64,000 nt of DNA from assembly GCF_037577855.1 (NCBI RefSeq), contig NZ_JBAKFX010000004.1, forward strand, positions 79,755 to 143,754, read 5' to 3'. Position 1 is the stretch's first letter. Every line of letters starts with the position of its first letter. Under the pieces are notes generated by a model. It was not told where the DNA came from and ran no database searches. It worked only from the letters and a program-made list of their open reading frames with translations. Shown here piece after piece: positions 35,459 through 44,392 of this stretch. A program made the position numbers and the translations under genes. This stretch comes from Dethiothermospora halolimnae. Lineage in GTDB: Bacteria; Bacillota; Clostridia; Tissierellales; VENL01.

Positions 35459-36872
35459 AACTATAGTTGGTTTAGAGATACATTCAGAACTTATGACAAA
35501 ATCAAAAATATTTTGTGGCTGTTCCACAGAATTTGGCTCAGACGTAAATACAAACTGTTGTCCAATATGTCTAGGTATGCCAGGAGCATTACCGGTTTTA
35601 AATAAACGGGTTGTAGAGTTTGGTATAAAGGCAGGACTTGCCTTTAATTGTGAAATATCGGAAAGAACTAAAATGGATAGAAAAAACTATTTTTATCCTG
35701 ACTTAGTAAAGGGATATCAAATATCCCAATATGATATGCCCCTATGTAAAGAGGGATATATAGAAATAGAGACAGATAAGGGACCTAAAAAAATAGAGAT
35801 AGAGAGAATACACATTGAGGAAGATACAGGTAAATCTATCCACTCAGGTATCGGTGATTCTCTTCTAGACTATAATAGAGCAGGGGTACCCCTTATAGAG
35901 ATAGTATCTAGACCTGATATGAACTCTGCAGAGGAGACAAAGCAGTTTTTAGAAAAGCTAAAGGCTGTTCTTCAATATATAGAGGTTTCAGACTGTAGAA
36001 TGGAAGAAGGTTCTTTAAGATGTGATGTAAATGTAAATGTGGTTGATGAAGAAACTGGAAATAAAACTACAATAACTGAGCTTAAAAACCTAAATTCCTT
36101 CAGTGCAGCTGTTAAGGCTATAGAGTATGAAGAGAAAAGGCATATAGCTTTATTAAAAGAAGGAAAAGATACAAAAAGGGAAACAAGAAGATGGGATGAA
36201 ATGAAAAATGAAACTATAGTTATGAGATTAAAGGAAAGTGTATCAGACTATAGATATTTCCCAGAACCAGATATAGTTGAAATGAATATTCATAGAGACT
36301 GGGTAAATAAAATAAAGGGAGATTTACCAGAGCTTCCCCATGCAAGAAGGGAAAGATTTATTAAAGAATATGATCTTCCTGAATATGATGCAGGGGTTCT
36401 TACTGACTCTAAGAAACTTGCGGACTTCTACGAAGAAACTGTTAAATTAGCAAATGACCCCAAGTCAGTTAGTAACTGGATAATGGGTGATATGTTAAGA
36501 AGACTTAAAGATGAAGGGTTAGAAATTCATGAAATAAGATTTACGTCAAAGGATTTAGCCGATTTAATAAAATTAATTGATACAGGGAAGATAAGCAATA
36601 AAGTAGGTAAAAAAGTATTTAGAACCATGTTTGAAGAAGGAAAGGATCCAAACACCATAGTAAAGGAAAAGGGGCTTACCCAAATAAGTGATGAAGGGGA
36701 GATTAGAAAGATGGTACAAGAAGTAATCGATAATAATCCCCAATCTATAGACGATTACAATAATGGAAAAGATAGAGCTTTAGGGTTTTTGGTAGGTCAA
36801 GTTATGAAGGCATCAAGGGGGAAAGCTAACCCGCAAATGGTTAATAAACTATTACGGGAAATGATAAAATAG
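35448..36872 (+). CDS. gatB: Asp/Glu-tRNA amidotransferase subunit B
   Basis: GatB binds the mischarged tRNA and carries the kinase/transamidation site. The 474-aa protein starts GYKTIVGLEIHSEL and has CPICLGMPGALPVLN, DRKNYFYPDLVKGYQISQYD and IHIEEDTGKS. The tail (about 330-474, ending RGKANPQMVNKLLREMI) is the helical YqeY-like domain. Two CxC/CxxC zinc cysteine pairs are near the N-terminus. The ATG lies within gatA after AGGAGGTGAGG. A terminator follows. Confidence 0.96.
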   Translation: MGYKTIVGLEIHSELMTKSKIFCGCSTEFGSDVNTNCCPICLGMPGALPVLNKRVVEFGIKAGLAFNCEISERTKMDRKNYFYPDLVKGYQISQYDMPLCKEGYIEIETDKGPKKIEIERIHIEEDTGKSIHSGIGDSLLDYNRAGVPLIEIVSRPDMNSAEETKQFLEKLKAVLQYIEVSDCRMEEGSLRCDVNVNVVDEETGNKTTITELKNLNSFSAAVKAIEYEEKRHIALLKEGKDTKRETRRWDEMKNETIVMRLKESVSDYRYFPEPDIVEMNIHRDWVNKIKGDLPELPHARRERFIKEYDLPEYDAGVLTDSKKLADFYEETVKLANDPKSVSNWIMGDMLRRLKDEGLEIHEIRFTSKDLADLIKLIDTGKISNKVGKKVFRTMFEEGKDPNTIVKEKGLTQISDEGEIRKMVQEVIDNNPQSIDDYNNGKDRALGFLVGQVMKASRGKANPQMVNKLLREMIK

Positions 36873-36892
36873 AATCGTTTATATATATTACA

Positions 36893-36924
36893 CAAAAGAC
36901 AACCCTATAGGGTTGTCTTTTTAG
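36893..36924 (+). terminator. terminator after gatCAB
   Basis: AGACAACCCTA and TAGGGTTGTCT form a perfect stem followed by TTTT. Confidence 0.88.
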
Positions 36925-37578
36925 TTAATATTTTTTAAAAAGATAGTTTATTTATTAACTAACAAAGTATAATTATACAATTAATTGCATAAACAAATAG
37001 TAATGTTTAAAGGGAAAAAAGGGTGACCTGTTATGATATAGAGACTACAGATAATTATTACAAATATTTAAAAGTATATTTAATGTTTAACTATTGAATT
37101 TTTCGACAAATTATTGTATTATAATAAAGTAACCAAAAAAGTAGATAACTGTCGGCAAAGAAAAGATACTTTATTGTTCTGTAAAGAAAAATAGAATATG
37201 TGATTTTTTTGCATAAATAAACAGGAAATTTACTTTCTATTATATGTAAAAAATAGACAAGCCTTCTAACAACACTTATTTTAAGAATCACACTTTAAAT
37301 TACACTAGTTTATACAATATTGTTTTAACTTCACTTTTAATACAATAAATAAATATTTAAATTAGTCTTTATATATTTCAATAATTTATATACCCGATTG
37401 TTTTAGAGATATTCTAAAATATATTTCAGGTTATTAATTTTGAAATTTCAAAAAATTCACTTGTACTTGTATTATTAGACCAGTTTAAGGAGGTGAACTG
37501 ACTAAAGGTACTGGCATTATTGTTTATTCAAATTAATTGAAAATTCATAACAGAAGATTTTATGGAGGTGTTTATTTA
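36925..37578 (+). promoter_or_regulatory. long AT-rich leader upstream of oppB
   Basis: This stretch of about 650 bp has no believable gene. A possible promoter, TTGAAT with a 17-bp spacer and TATTAT, is near 37095-37125. A perfect Shine-Dalgarno-like AAGGAGGTGAACTG at about 37487 has no proper start codon behind it. It could be a decayed leader peptide. I see no known riboswitch fold. Confidence 0.4.
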
Positions 37579-38499
37579 ATGGGAAGATATGTTCTTAAAA
37601 GAATCATTTATATGCTTATTGTTATATGGGCAATTGCAACAATAACATTCTTTTTAATGCATGCAATTCCAGGAGATCCATTTTCAAGTGATAGGGGAAC
37701 TCCACCAGAAGTATTAGAAAACTTAAGAGCTAAGTATGGACTTGATAAACCATTAATTCAACAGTATGGAAGGTTTTTAAAGAATTTACTACATGGAGAT
37801 TTAGGTTTATCCCTTAAGTACAAAACAAGAACTGTTAACAAGATGTTATCTGACGGATTACCAGCTTCAGCTAAAATAGGTGTAATTTCTATGGCGCTGG
37901 GAGTTTTTGCAGGGGTAACATTAGGTGTTATAGCAGCACTTAATAATAAAGGATTTTTTGATTATTTTGTAATTATATTAGTTGTTATTGGTATTTCGGT
38001 ACCTAGTTTCGTATTTGCGTCATTATACCAATATTTCTTTGCAGTAAAATGGGAGATACTCCCTGTTGCCGGTTGGGAAGGTCCGAGCTATATGGTATTA
38101 CCAATAATATCATTGGCCACAGGATATATAGCAAGTTATGCAAGATATATGAAGACATCAATGATAGAAGTTATGGGTTCAGACTATGTTGTTACTGCTA
38201 AATCAAAGGGATTATCCCACTTTACAGTTATAGTTAAACACGTTATTAGAAATGCCAGTGTACCAATTATAACGTTCTTTGGACCAACTCTTGCGGGAGC
38301 TGTTGTAGGTTCATTCGTTATAGAGAGTATATTTGCTGTTCCTGGTATAGGTAAGTACTTTGTTGATAGTGTTCAACAATATGACTATACAATGATACTT
38401 GGTACAACCCTATTTACTTCAATAGTAGTAGTTGTAGGTTACTTTATAAGTGATATGCTTTATGGAGTAGTAGATCCAAGAATTAGAATAGACAAGTAG
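37579..38499 (+). CDS. oppB: oligopeptide ABC transporter permease
   Basis: This is the first permease of a peptide importer, 306 aa with six membrane helices. It begins GRYVLKRIIYMLIVIWAIAT and has the OppB-type N-terminal stretch HAIPGDPF. The EAA loop that docks the ATPases contains SDYVVTAKSKGLSHFTVIVKH. I use the ATG at 37579, preceded by TATGGAGGTG, rather than the one 14 codons earlier. It heads oppBCDF, with 14 bases to the next gene. Confidence 0.93.
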   Translation: MGRYVLKRIIYMLIVIWAIATITFFLMHAIPGDPFSSDRGTPPEVLENLRAKYGLDKPLIQQYGRFLKNLLHGDLGLSLKYKTRTVNKMLSDGLPASAKIGVISMALGVFAGVTLGVIAALNNKGFFDYFVIILVVIGISVPSFVFASLYQYFFAVKWEILPVAGWEGPSYMVLPIISLATGYIASYARYMKTSMIEVMGSDYVVTAKSKGLSHFTVIVKHVIRNASVPIITFFGPTLAGAVVGSFVIESIFAVPGIGKYFVDSVQQYDYTMILGTTLFTSIVVVVGYFISDMLYGVVDPRIRIDK

Positions 38500-38513
38500 G
38501 GAGGGGTAAAAAA

Positions 38514-39431
38514 ATGGCTGAATTAAAAAAAGAACAATTTAAAACTATAGGTAAAGACTTATCTAAAGCTCAAACTATAAATAGACCAAGTATGACATAT
38601 TGGCAAGATGCTTGGAGAAGACTTAAAGGTAATAAGATGTCAATGATATCCTTAACGATATTACTTCTTTTAACAATAATGGCATTTGTAGGACCATTCA
38701 TGAATGAATTTGAGTTTAATAAAGGTGATTTATTATTAGGTAATACTGAACCAAACTCAACTTACTGGTTTGGTACCGATGAAATAGGTAGAGACCTTTG
38801 GACTAGAGTATGGAAAGGTGCTAGGGTTTCCCTTCTTATAGGTTTTACCGTTGCCTTTATTAATATTATATTAGGTATACTATACGGTGGTATTTCAGGA
38901 TATATAGGTGGAAGAACCGATATGATCATGATGCGTTTCTGTGAGATATTAGGTTCTATACCATATCTAATCAGGGTTATAATGCTTATGACTGTTTTAG
39001 GTTCAGGAATTAAAACCATAATTATTGCCATGACTTTAACCGGTTGGGTAGGAGCTGCCCGTATGGTTAGGGGTCAGGTTTTACAGCTTAAAGAAATGGA
39101 ATATGTTATGGCTGCCAAAACCCTTGGTTCAGATACAGGAAGAATAATATTAAAGCACTTAGTTCCAAATACAATGGGGGTATTAATAGTATCTGTGACA
39201 TTTAGAATACCTGGAGCGATATTTGGAGAGGCTTTCTTAAGTTATATAGGTATGGGTATTCCAGTACCAAAGGCCAGTTTAGGTTCCCTGTCTCAAGCGG
39301 GTACTCAAATGTTACTGGTTCATCCTTATCAGTTGGTATTCCCAGCCTTAGTAATAAGTATATTAATGCTTTCATTTACATTGTTCGGTGATGGTCTAAG
39401 AGATGCACTAGATCCTAAATTAAGACAGTAA
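38514..39431 (+). CDS. oppC: oligopeptide ABC transporter permease
   Basis: This is the second permease, 305 aa. The cytosolic N-terminus is followed by KMSMISLTILLLLTIMAFVG. The OppC-type motif WFGTDEIGRDLWTRVWKGAR precedes the main membrane bundle. The EAA loop includes MEYVMAAKTLGSDTGRIILK. Together with OppB it forms the membrane channel. The ribosome site is GGGAGGGG, and 13 bases separate it from oppD. Confidence 0.93.
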   Translation: MAELKKEQFKTIGKDLSKAQTINRPSMTYWQDAWRRLKGNKMSMISLTILLLLTIMAFVGPFMNEFEFNKGDLLLGNTEPNSTYWFGTDEIGRDLWTRVWKGARVSLLIGFTVAFINIILGILYGGISGYIGGRTDMIMMRFCEILGSIPYLIRVIMLMTVLGSGIKTIIIAMTLTGWVGAARMVRGQVLQLKEMEYVMAAKTLGSDTGRIILKHLVPNTMGVLIVSVTFRIPGAIFGEAFLSYIGMGIPVPKASLGSLSQAGTQMLLVHPYQLVFPALVISILMLSFTLFGDGLRDALDPKLRQ

Positions 39432-39444
39432 GGAGGGGAATAAA

Positions 39445-40476
39445 TTGGCTAAAGATAACAGTAAAGTCTTATTAGATGTAAAAGATTTAAGAGTTTCCTT
39501 TGACACATACGCAGGGGAAGTTCAAGCGGTTAGGGGAACAAACTTCTATGTAAATAAAGGAGAGGCATTAGGTATAGTTGGAGAGTCAGGATGTGGTAAA
39601 TCGGTTACAGTTAAATCACTACTGAAGCTAATACCTATGCCACCGGGAAGAATAAAAACAGGTAGTGCAATGTTTAACGGTAAAGACCTAGTAAAGATGT
39701 CGGATAAAAAATTAGAATCTATTCGTGGTAGTGAAATAAGTATGATATTCCAGGATCCAATGACATCTCTTAACCCAACTATGAAAGTTGGTAAGCAGAT
39801 AATGGAAGGGTTAATAAAACACCAAAAGATGAGTAAAAAAGAGGCTAAGGAAAGGGCAATAGAAATGCTTAGGTTAGTTGGTATTCCAACTCCGGAAAAA
39901 CGTGTTGACCAATATCCCCACGAATTTAGTGGTGGTATGAGACAAAGGGGTATGATAGCCATAGCCCTTGCATGTAATCCAAAGTTGTTGGTGGCAGATG
40001 AGCCAACTACAGCCCTTGACGTTACAATACAGGCCCAGATATTAGACCTTATGAAGGACTTACAGGATAAAATGAATACATCTATTATAATGATTACCCA
40101 TGACCTTGGTGTTATAGCAGATATAGCCCAAAGAGTTGTTGTTATGTATGGTGGTCTTATAATGGAAGAGGGAACTGTTGATGATATATACTATAATCCG
40201 CAACATCCATATACATGGGGATTATTAAAGTCAGTTCCAAGATTAGACAACAAGAAAAAAGAGAGACTAGTTCCAATAGAAGGTACACCTCCGGACTTAT
40301 TCTCTCCACCAAAGGGATGTCCATTTGCGGATAGATGTGAATATGCTATGCCAATATGTAAAGAAGAAATGCCAGAAAAAACATCAATTACAGACTTACA
40401 TGCAGTAAGTTGTTGGTTACAGCATGACATGGCTCCTGACGTTAAAAACCCTGTAACAGAAGGGAGGAAAAAATAA
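39445..40476 (+). CDS. oppD: oligopeptide ABC transporter ATP-binding protein
   Basis: This is the first ATPase of the importer, 343 aa. Walker A is GESGCGKSVT, the ABC signature FSGGMRQRG, and Walker B LLVADEPTTALD. The C-terminal oligopeptide-transporter extension has the cysteines of CPFADRCEY and PICKEEMP, often an Fe-S or zinc site. The start is a TTG after AGGAGGGGAATAAA. Its stop overlaps the oppF start by one base. Confidence 0.94.
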   Translation: MAKDNSKVLLDVKDLRVSFDTYAGEVQAVRGTNFYVNKGEALGIVGESGCGKSVTVKSLLKLIPMPPGRIKTGSAMFNGKDLVKMSDKKLESIRGSEISMIFQDPMTSLNPTMKVGKQIMEGLIKHQKMSKKEAKERAIEMLRLVGIPTPEKRVDQYPHEFSGGMRQRGMIAIALACNPKLLVADEPTTALDVTIQAQILDLMKDLQDKMNTSIIMITHDLGVIADIAQRVVVMYGGLIMEEGTVDDIYYNPQHPYTWGLLKSVPRLDNKKKERLVPIEGTPPDLFSPPKGCPFADRCEYAMPICKEEMPEKTSITDLHAVSCWLQHDMAPDVKNPVTEGRKK

Positions 40477-41456
40477 TGGCAACAAAAGACTTATCAAAGG
40501 CTAAGAATCTTTTAGAAATAAGGGATCTTAAAAAATATTTCCAAGTAGGAAAAGGACAAACACTAAAGGCTGTTGATGGTATTACCTTCTCAATTAAAAA
40601 GGGAGAAACAGTAGGTCTTGTTGGAGAGTCTGGATGTGGTAAAACCACTGCAGGTAGAACTTTAATAAGACTATATGAAGCAACCGGTGGAGAAGTAATA
40701 TTTGATGGAATGAATGTTCATAAATTAGATAAAAAAGGATTAAAGGACTTTACAAGAAGAGCACAAATGATATATCAGGACCCTTATGCATCATTAAATC
40801 CTCGTATGACAGTTGGGGATATAATAGCAGAGGGATTAGATATACATGGATTATATAAAGATAATAAAGAGAGAATGAAAAAGGTATATGATATACTTCA
40901 AATAGTTGGACTAAACAAGGAACATGCTAATAGATTTCCCCATGAATTTAGTGGAGGACAAAGACAACGTGTAGGAGTTGCTAGAGCCCTTGTATTAGAA
41001 CCGGACTTTATAGTGTGTGATGAACCAATATCAGCTCTGGATGTGTCTATACAGGCTCAGGTGGTCAACTTACTTGAAGACTTACAAAAAGAAATGGGAT
41101 TAACATATCTGTTTATCGCCCATGACTTAAGTATGGTTAAGCATATATCCGATAGGATAGCTGTTATGTATTTAGGATCAATGATGGAGTTAACATCAAG
41201 TAATGCTCTTTATGAAGAACCATTACATCCATATACAAAGGCACTTTTATCTGCTATACCTATTCCAGATCCTGAGATAGAAAGAACTAGAGAGAGGGAA
41301 ATATTAAAGGGAGATGTACCAAGTCCTATAAATACACCTCCAGGATGTAAGTTCCAAAATAGATGTAAATATGCTACAGATATATGTAGAAAAGAAGCAC
41401 CAGTTTTAAAAGAAGTTAAACCAGAACATTATGTGGCATGCCATCTAGTTAAATAA
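40476..41456 (+). CDS. oppF: oligopeptide ABC transporter ATP-binding protein
   Basis: This is the second ATPase, 326 aa. Walker A is GESGCGKTTAGR, the signature FSGGQRQRVG, and Walker B FIVCDEPISALD. The C-terminal extension again has a cysteine set (PGCKFQNRCKYATDICRK). The ATG follows GGGAGGAAAAAAT. It completes the transporter. The binding proteins follow but are separated by a terminator and 590 bp, so they are transcribed independently. Confidence 0.94.
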   Translation: MATKDLSKAKNLLEIRDLKKYFQVGKGQTLKAVDGITFSIKKGETVGLVGESGCGKTTAGRTLIRLYEATGGEVIFDGMNVHKLDKKGLKDFTRRAQMIYQDPYASLNPRMTVGDIIAEGLDIHGLYKDNKERMKKVYDILQIVGLNKEHANRFPHEFSGGQRQRVGVARALVLEPDFIVCDEPISALDVSIQAQVVNLLEDLQKEMGLTYLFIAHDLSMVKHISDRIAVMYLGSMMELTSSNALYEEPLHPYTKALLSAIPIPDPEIERTREREILKGDVPSPINTPPGCKFQNRCKYATDICRKEAPVLKEVKPEHYVACHLVK

Positions 41457-41467
41457 GAAGGAAGAAA

Positions 41468-41507
41468 AAAAGAACAAAGTGGCCTTTAGCCACTTTGTTC
41501 TTTTTTT
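41468..41507 (+). terminator. terminator after oppBCDF
   Basis: AGAACAAAGTGGC and GCCACTTTGTTCT pair around a short loop (CTTTA), and a run of eight T follows. Confidence 0.92.
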
Positions 41508-41670
41508 TGTAGGGACAAGGCATGCCTTGTCCAGTGATGGAACATAAACTATGATACTGAAAAGTAGAGGAGAATTCATTCTCCGGATTCTTTTGATGAA
41601 GAAGAAATGGGAAGTTATAAAAATTGTATTTTTTTTCTAGGCCCTGAATATATTCAGGGCCTTTTTAACG
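41508..41670. repeat. cluster of short palindromes downstream of oppF
   Basis: Several hairpins lie in succession: GACAAGGCATGCCTTGTC, GGAGAATTCATTCTCC and AGGCCCTGAATATATTCAGG followed by GCC and TTTTT. The last resembles a terminator. All belong to palindrome types seen elsewhere in the window. No gene is present. Confidence 0.6.
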
Positions 41671-41918
41671 CCATATAGTTAAAAATAAATTATTATCTCT
41701 GAACTTTATGAGAAATGAGACGTGTTAAAAATTACTTTATTTTACTATAAAAATACAGTAGGAATAAATAACCCCTTATCAGCGTATAAGTTAATAAAGA
41801 AATATTTAACGAAAAATTAATATTTAACAAAATTCATTAAAAAGAATGTGGTCAAGTTATAGAGTGGTATACAATAAATGGAGATGACAAAAAAATGCTT
41901 TTTTAATATTACAAACTC

Positions 41919-41947
41919 TTGACAATATGTTAATAATATTTTATAAT
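41919..41947 (+). promoter_or_regulatory. sigma-A promoter of first oppA
   Basis: TTGACA (41919-41924), a 17-bp spacer and TATAAT (41942-41947) form a perfect consensus promoter. The leader runs about 145 bases to the gene and contains an AAAGGAGGG segment without a clear start codon. Bases 41671-41918 hold nothing else I can identify. Confidence 0.85.
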
Positions 41948-42097
41948 TTTAATAAATTGTTAACACAATGTAACATATGCTCAATTTAACAATAAGTTTA
42001 AGAAATTAAATAATTGTTAAAAAAAGGAGGGATATTATAAAGTAAATTATTGTGTAAGCAATGTTAAATCTTTTATAAATCAAAGGGGGATTCTAGA

Positions 42098-43906
42098 ATG
42101 AAAAAAAGTAAATGGTTAGTACTATTGTTAGTAGTTACTTTAATAGCTTCATTAACATTAACTGCATGTGGTGGAAATGATGAAGATACTTCTTCAGATG
42201 CTAAGATAGAAGACAAAACTGACGATAGTGCAAAGGACCAAGATGAAGATAAGAAAGAAGAGGATACTAACAAGGAAGAAGAGAAAAAAGAGGAAGCTAA
42301 GGCACCAGAAGGATTTACAACTGATACAGCTAGCTTATCTAAAGATATATTAGCAAAAGAACAAGTTTTAAGTGTTAATTTAGGGGAAGAACCACCTTGT
42401 TTAGATCCTCAAGTAAGTACAGATGGAACTTCAAGTACTATACTTAATGATACATTAGAAGGATTAATTAGAATGGATCATACCGGTGAAGTTAAAAAAG
42501 GTTCTGGTATGGCCATAGATTGGACATTAAGTGATGATAAGACAGTGTACACATTTAAGTTAAGAGAAGCTAACTGGTCAGATGGAACTCCAGTAACTGC
42601 CCATGATTTTGAATATTCATGGAAGAGAATAATGGACCCAGAACTAGCTTCGGACTACGCATTTATGACATATGATATTAAAAATTCTGAAGCTTTCTAT
42701 AAAGGAGAAATAACTGATCCATCTCAAATAGGAGTTAAAGCTTTAGATGATCACACTTTAGAAGTAACATTAGGAAAGCCAAATCCAACATTTCTAAGTA
42801 AATTACAACATAGTACATTCTTCCCATCAAGAAAGGACATGGTTGAAGAATTAGGAAATAAATATGCATCAGAAGCAGACTTAGTTCCATCAAATGGACC
42901 ATTTAAAGTTGCAGAGTGGAAACATGAGTCTAAAGTAATTTTAGAGAAAAATCCAGAGTATTGGGATGCAGATTCAGTTATATTAGATAAAATCAATTTC
43001 CATATAATTAAAAATTCAAACTCAGTGGTAGGTATGTATAAAACAGGAGAACTTGATTACATAGGTGTACCACAACAGTTTATAGATGAATATATTGATG
43101 AATTACAACTTATACCTCAGGCTTTTAGTGTTTATAGAACATTTAATAATGAGCATAAATACTTAAAGAATAAGAAGTTGAGAAATGCATTTGCAAGAGC
43201 CATAGACCAAACAAAAATATATGAAACTATGGATAAAGGATTGTCCCAGGCTGCATATGGTTGGGTACCAACTGGAATTGCAGGATATGATGGTAAAACT
43301 TTCCGTGAAATAGCAGGAAAAAAATTATTTAAAGATGTAGGAACCGGATACTCCAAAGAAGATCTTGATAAACTATATAATGAGGCGTTAGAAGAGTTGG
43401 GTGCTACTACTGAAGAAATAAGTGATGGTTTAAGGGTTATGACTGGTCAAACTGATAGTGCATTAAAATATGTACAAATATACCAGCAAATGCTAGAATC
43501 CAATTTAGGTGTTAAGGTTACAATAGAGCAAAACACTTGGAAGGTTAGATTAGATAAGCAAGCTAGTGGTGACTTTGAGATTACCACTGGATCGGGATGG
43601 ATTGGTGACTACAACGATGCTATGACATTTATGGACTTAATGATGAGTGATAATCCACAAAACAGGGCTAGATGGTCAAATGCTGAATATGATAGATTAG
43701 TTCAATCAGCTATGGATACATTTGATGCTAAAAAACGTGTAGATTCAATGATAGAAGCAGAGAAGATATTAATAGATGATATGCCTGTTCATCCATATGA
43801 ATTTAATGTAAGTAGATTATTAGAAAGACCATACGTTAAGAATATAGTAAGACTTCCACTTCAAGTTACAAGTGGTAAGAAATGGGCTTATATTTTAAAA
43901 CACTAA
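42098..43906 (+). CDS. oppA: peptide-binding lipoprotein of ABC transporter (SBP family 5), copy 1
   Basis: This 602-aa extracellular binding protein feeds the Opp importer. The lipoprotein signal ends in the lipobox LTACGG, with Cys23 the likely lipidated residue. An acidic, low-complexity linker rich in Glu, Asp and Lys (about 26-68) tethers the domain. The SBP family 5 body has EEPPCLDPQVSTDG, DHTGEVKKGSGMAIDW, GTPVTAHDFEYSWKRIMDP and the C-terminal VKNIVRLPLQVTSGKKW. A close paralogue lies immediately downstream. The ribosome site is AAAGGGGGATT. Confidence 0.92.
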   Translation: MKKSKWLVLLLVVTLIASLTLTACGGNDEDTSSDAKIEDKTDDSAKDQDEDKKEEDTNKEEEKKEEAKAPEGFTTDTASLSKDILAKEQVLSVNLGEEPPCLDPQVSTDGTSSTILNDTLEGLIRMDHTGEVKKGSGMAIDWTLSDDKTVYTFKLREANWSDGTPVTAHDFEYSWKRIMDPELASDYAFMTYDIKNSEAFYKGEITDPSQIGVKALDDHTLEVTLGKPNPTFLSKLQHSTFFPSRKDMVEELGNKYASEADLVPSNGPFKVAEWKHESKVILEKNPEYWDADSVILDKINFHIIKNSNSVVGMYKTGELDYIGVPQQFIDEYIDELQLIPQAFSVYRTFNNEHKYLKNKKLRNAFARAIDQTKIYETMDKGLSQAAYGWVPTGIAGYDGKTFREIAGKKLFKDVGTGYSKEDLDKLYNEALEELGATTEEISDGLRVMTGQTDSALKYVQIYQQMLESNLGVKVTIEQNTWKVRLDKQASGDFEITTGSGWIGDYNDAMTFMDLMMSDNPQNRARWSNAEYDRLVQSAMDTFDAKKRVDSMIEAEKILIDDMPVHPYEFNVSRLLERPYVKNIVRLPLQVTSGKKWAYILKH

Positions 43907-43913
43907 AAGATAA

Positions 43914-43957
43914 CTAAGGAGTTTAGTCCCTGTGACTGGGCTCCTTTGTTCTTTAAA
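43914..43957 (+). terminator. terminator after first oppA
   Basis: AAGGAGTTTAGTC and GACTGGGCTCCTT pair imperfectly, and TTGTTCTTT follows. The second copy of the gene has a very similar terminator, so it was duplicated with the gene. Confidence 0.75.
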
Positions 43958-43967
43958 GAAGAATGGG

Positions 43968-44060
43968 TAAAAGCAAAGAATAAAGATTGGAGAATAAAGA
44001 GTGAATAGGGAAACCTTCGACTGAAGTCGAAACTACAGAGCTTAATTATGTAGGGACTTA
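43968..44060. repeat. palindromic repeat arm (AGAATAAAG type)
   Basis: AAAGAATAAAGATTGGAGAA is followed by ACCTTCGACTGAAGTCGAA. It is a half element without a matching right arm. The following bases to 44230 contain no convincing gene. Confidence 0.65.
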
Positions 44061-44235
44061 ATATTAAAGTTGAACTTATTCTGTGGGGCTAAATATACTC
44101 ATAATAACTGTAGATCAAAAACATATAACAAAAATGTAATATTTAAGATGACGAATCTTAGATTAGTTGTTTTGGTTAAATACTTAGCTTCGATGAACTT
44201 TAATATGAAAATAAGTTATAACATATTACGCAAAA

Positions 44236-44264
44236 TTGACAAATTATTAATAATGCTTTATAAT
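44236..44264 (+). promoter_or_regulatory. sigma-A promoter of second oppA
   Basis: TTGACA (44236-44241), a 17-bp spacer and TATAAT (44259-44264) match the consensus exactly. Confidence 0.85.
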
Positions 44265-44329
44265 ATTATTCAAAATGTTAATAAAATGAAATCAATACTT
44301 AATTTAGTTGTAACATTAGGAGGTAATAT

Positions 44330-44362
44330 ATGAAGGGGGGGACTAAAAGATATAATAATTAA
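44330..44362 (+). CDS. possible 10-aa leader peptide before second oppA
   Basis: A strong TTAGGAGGTAATAT sequence is followed by ATG and a 10-codon frame encoding MKGGTKRYNN. It stops 30 bases before the oppA copy 2 start. Leader translation could modulate the downstream gene, but there is no regulatory codon run. It may be the ghost of an earlier gene start. No homology can be judged at this size. Confidence 0.25.
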   Translation: MKGGTKRYNN

Positions 44363-44392
44363 ATATTTTATAAAACAAAGGGGGATTTTATA

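Noticed and set aside
36925..37500. A gene or riboswitch in the oppB leader
   Set aside because: No frame has a ribosome site and coding character, and no known aptamer core is visible.
44070..44333. 87-aa open frame before second oppA
   Set aside because: It crosses the oppA promoter, has no ribosome site and has a composition unlike a real protein.
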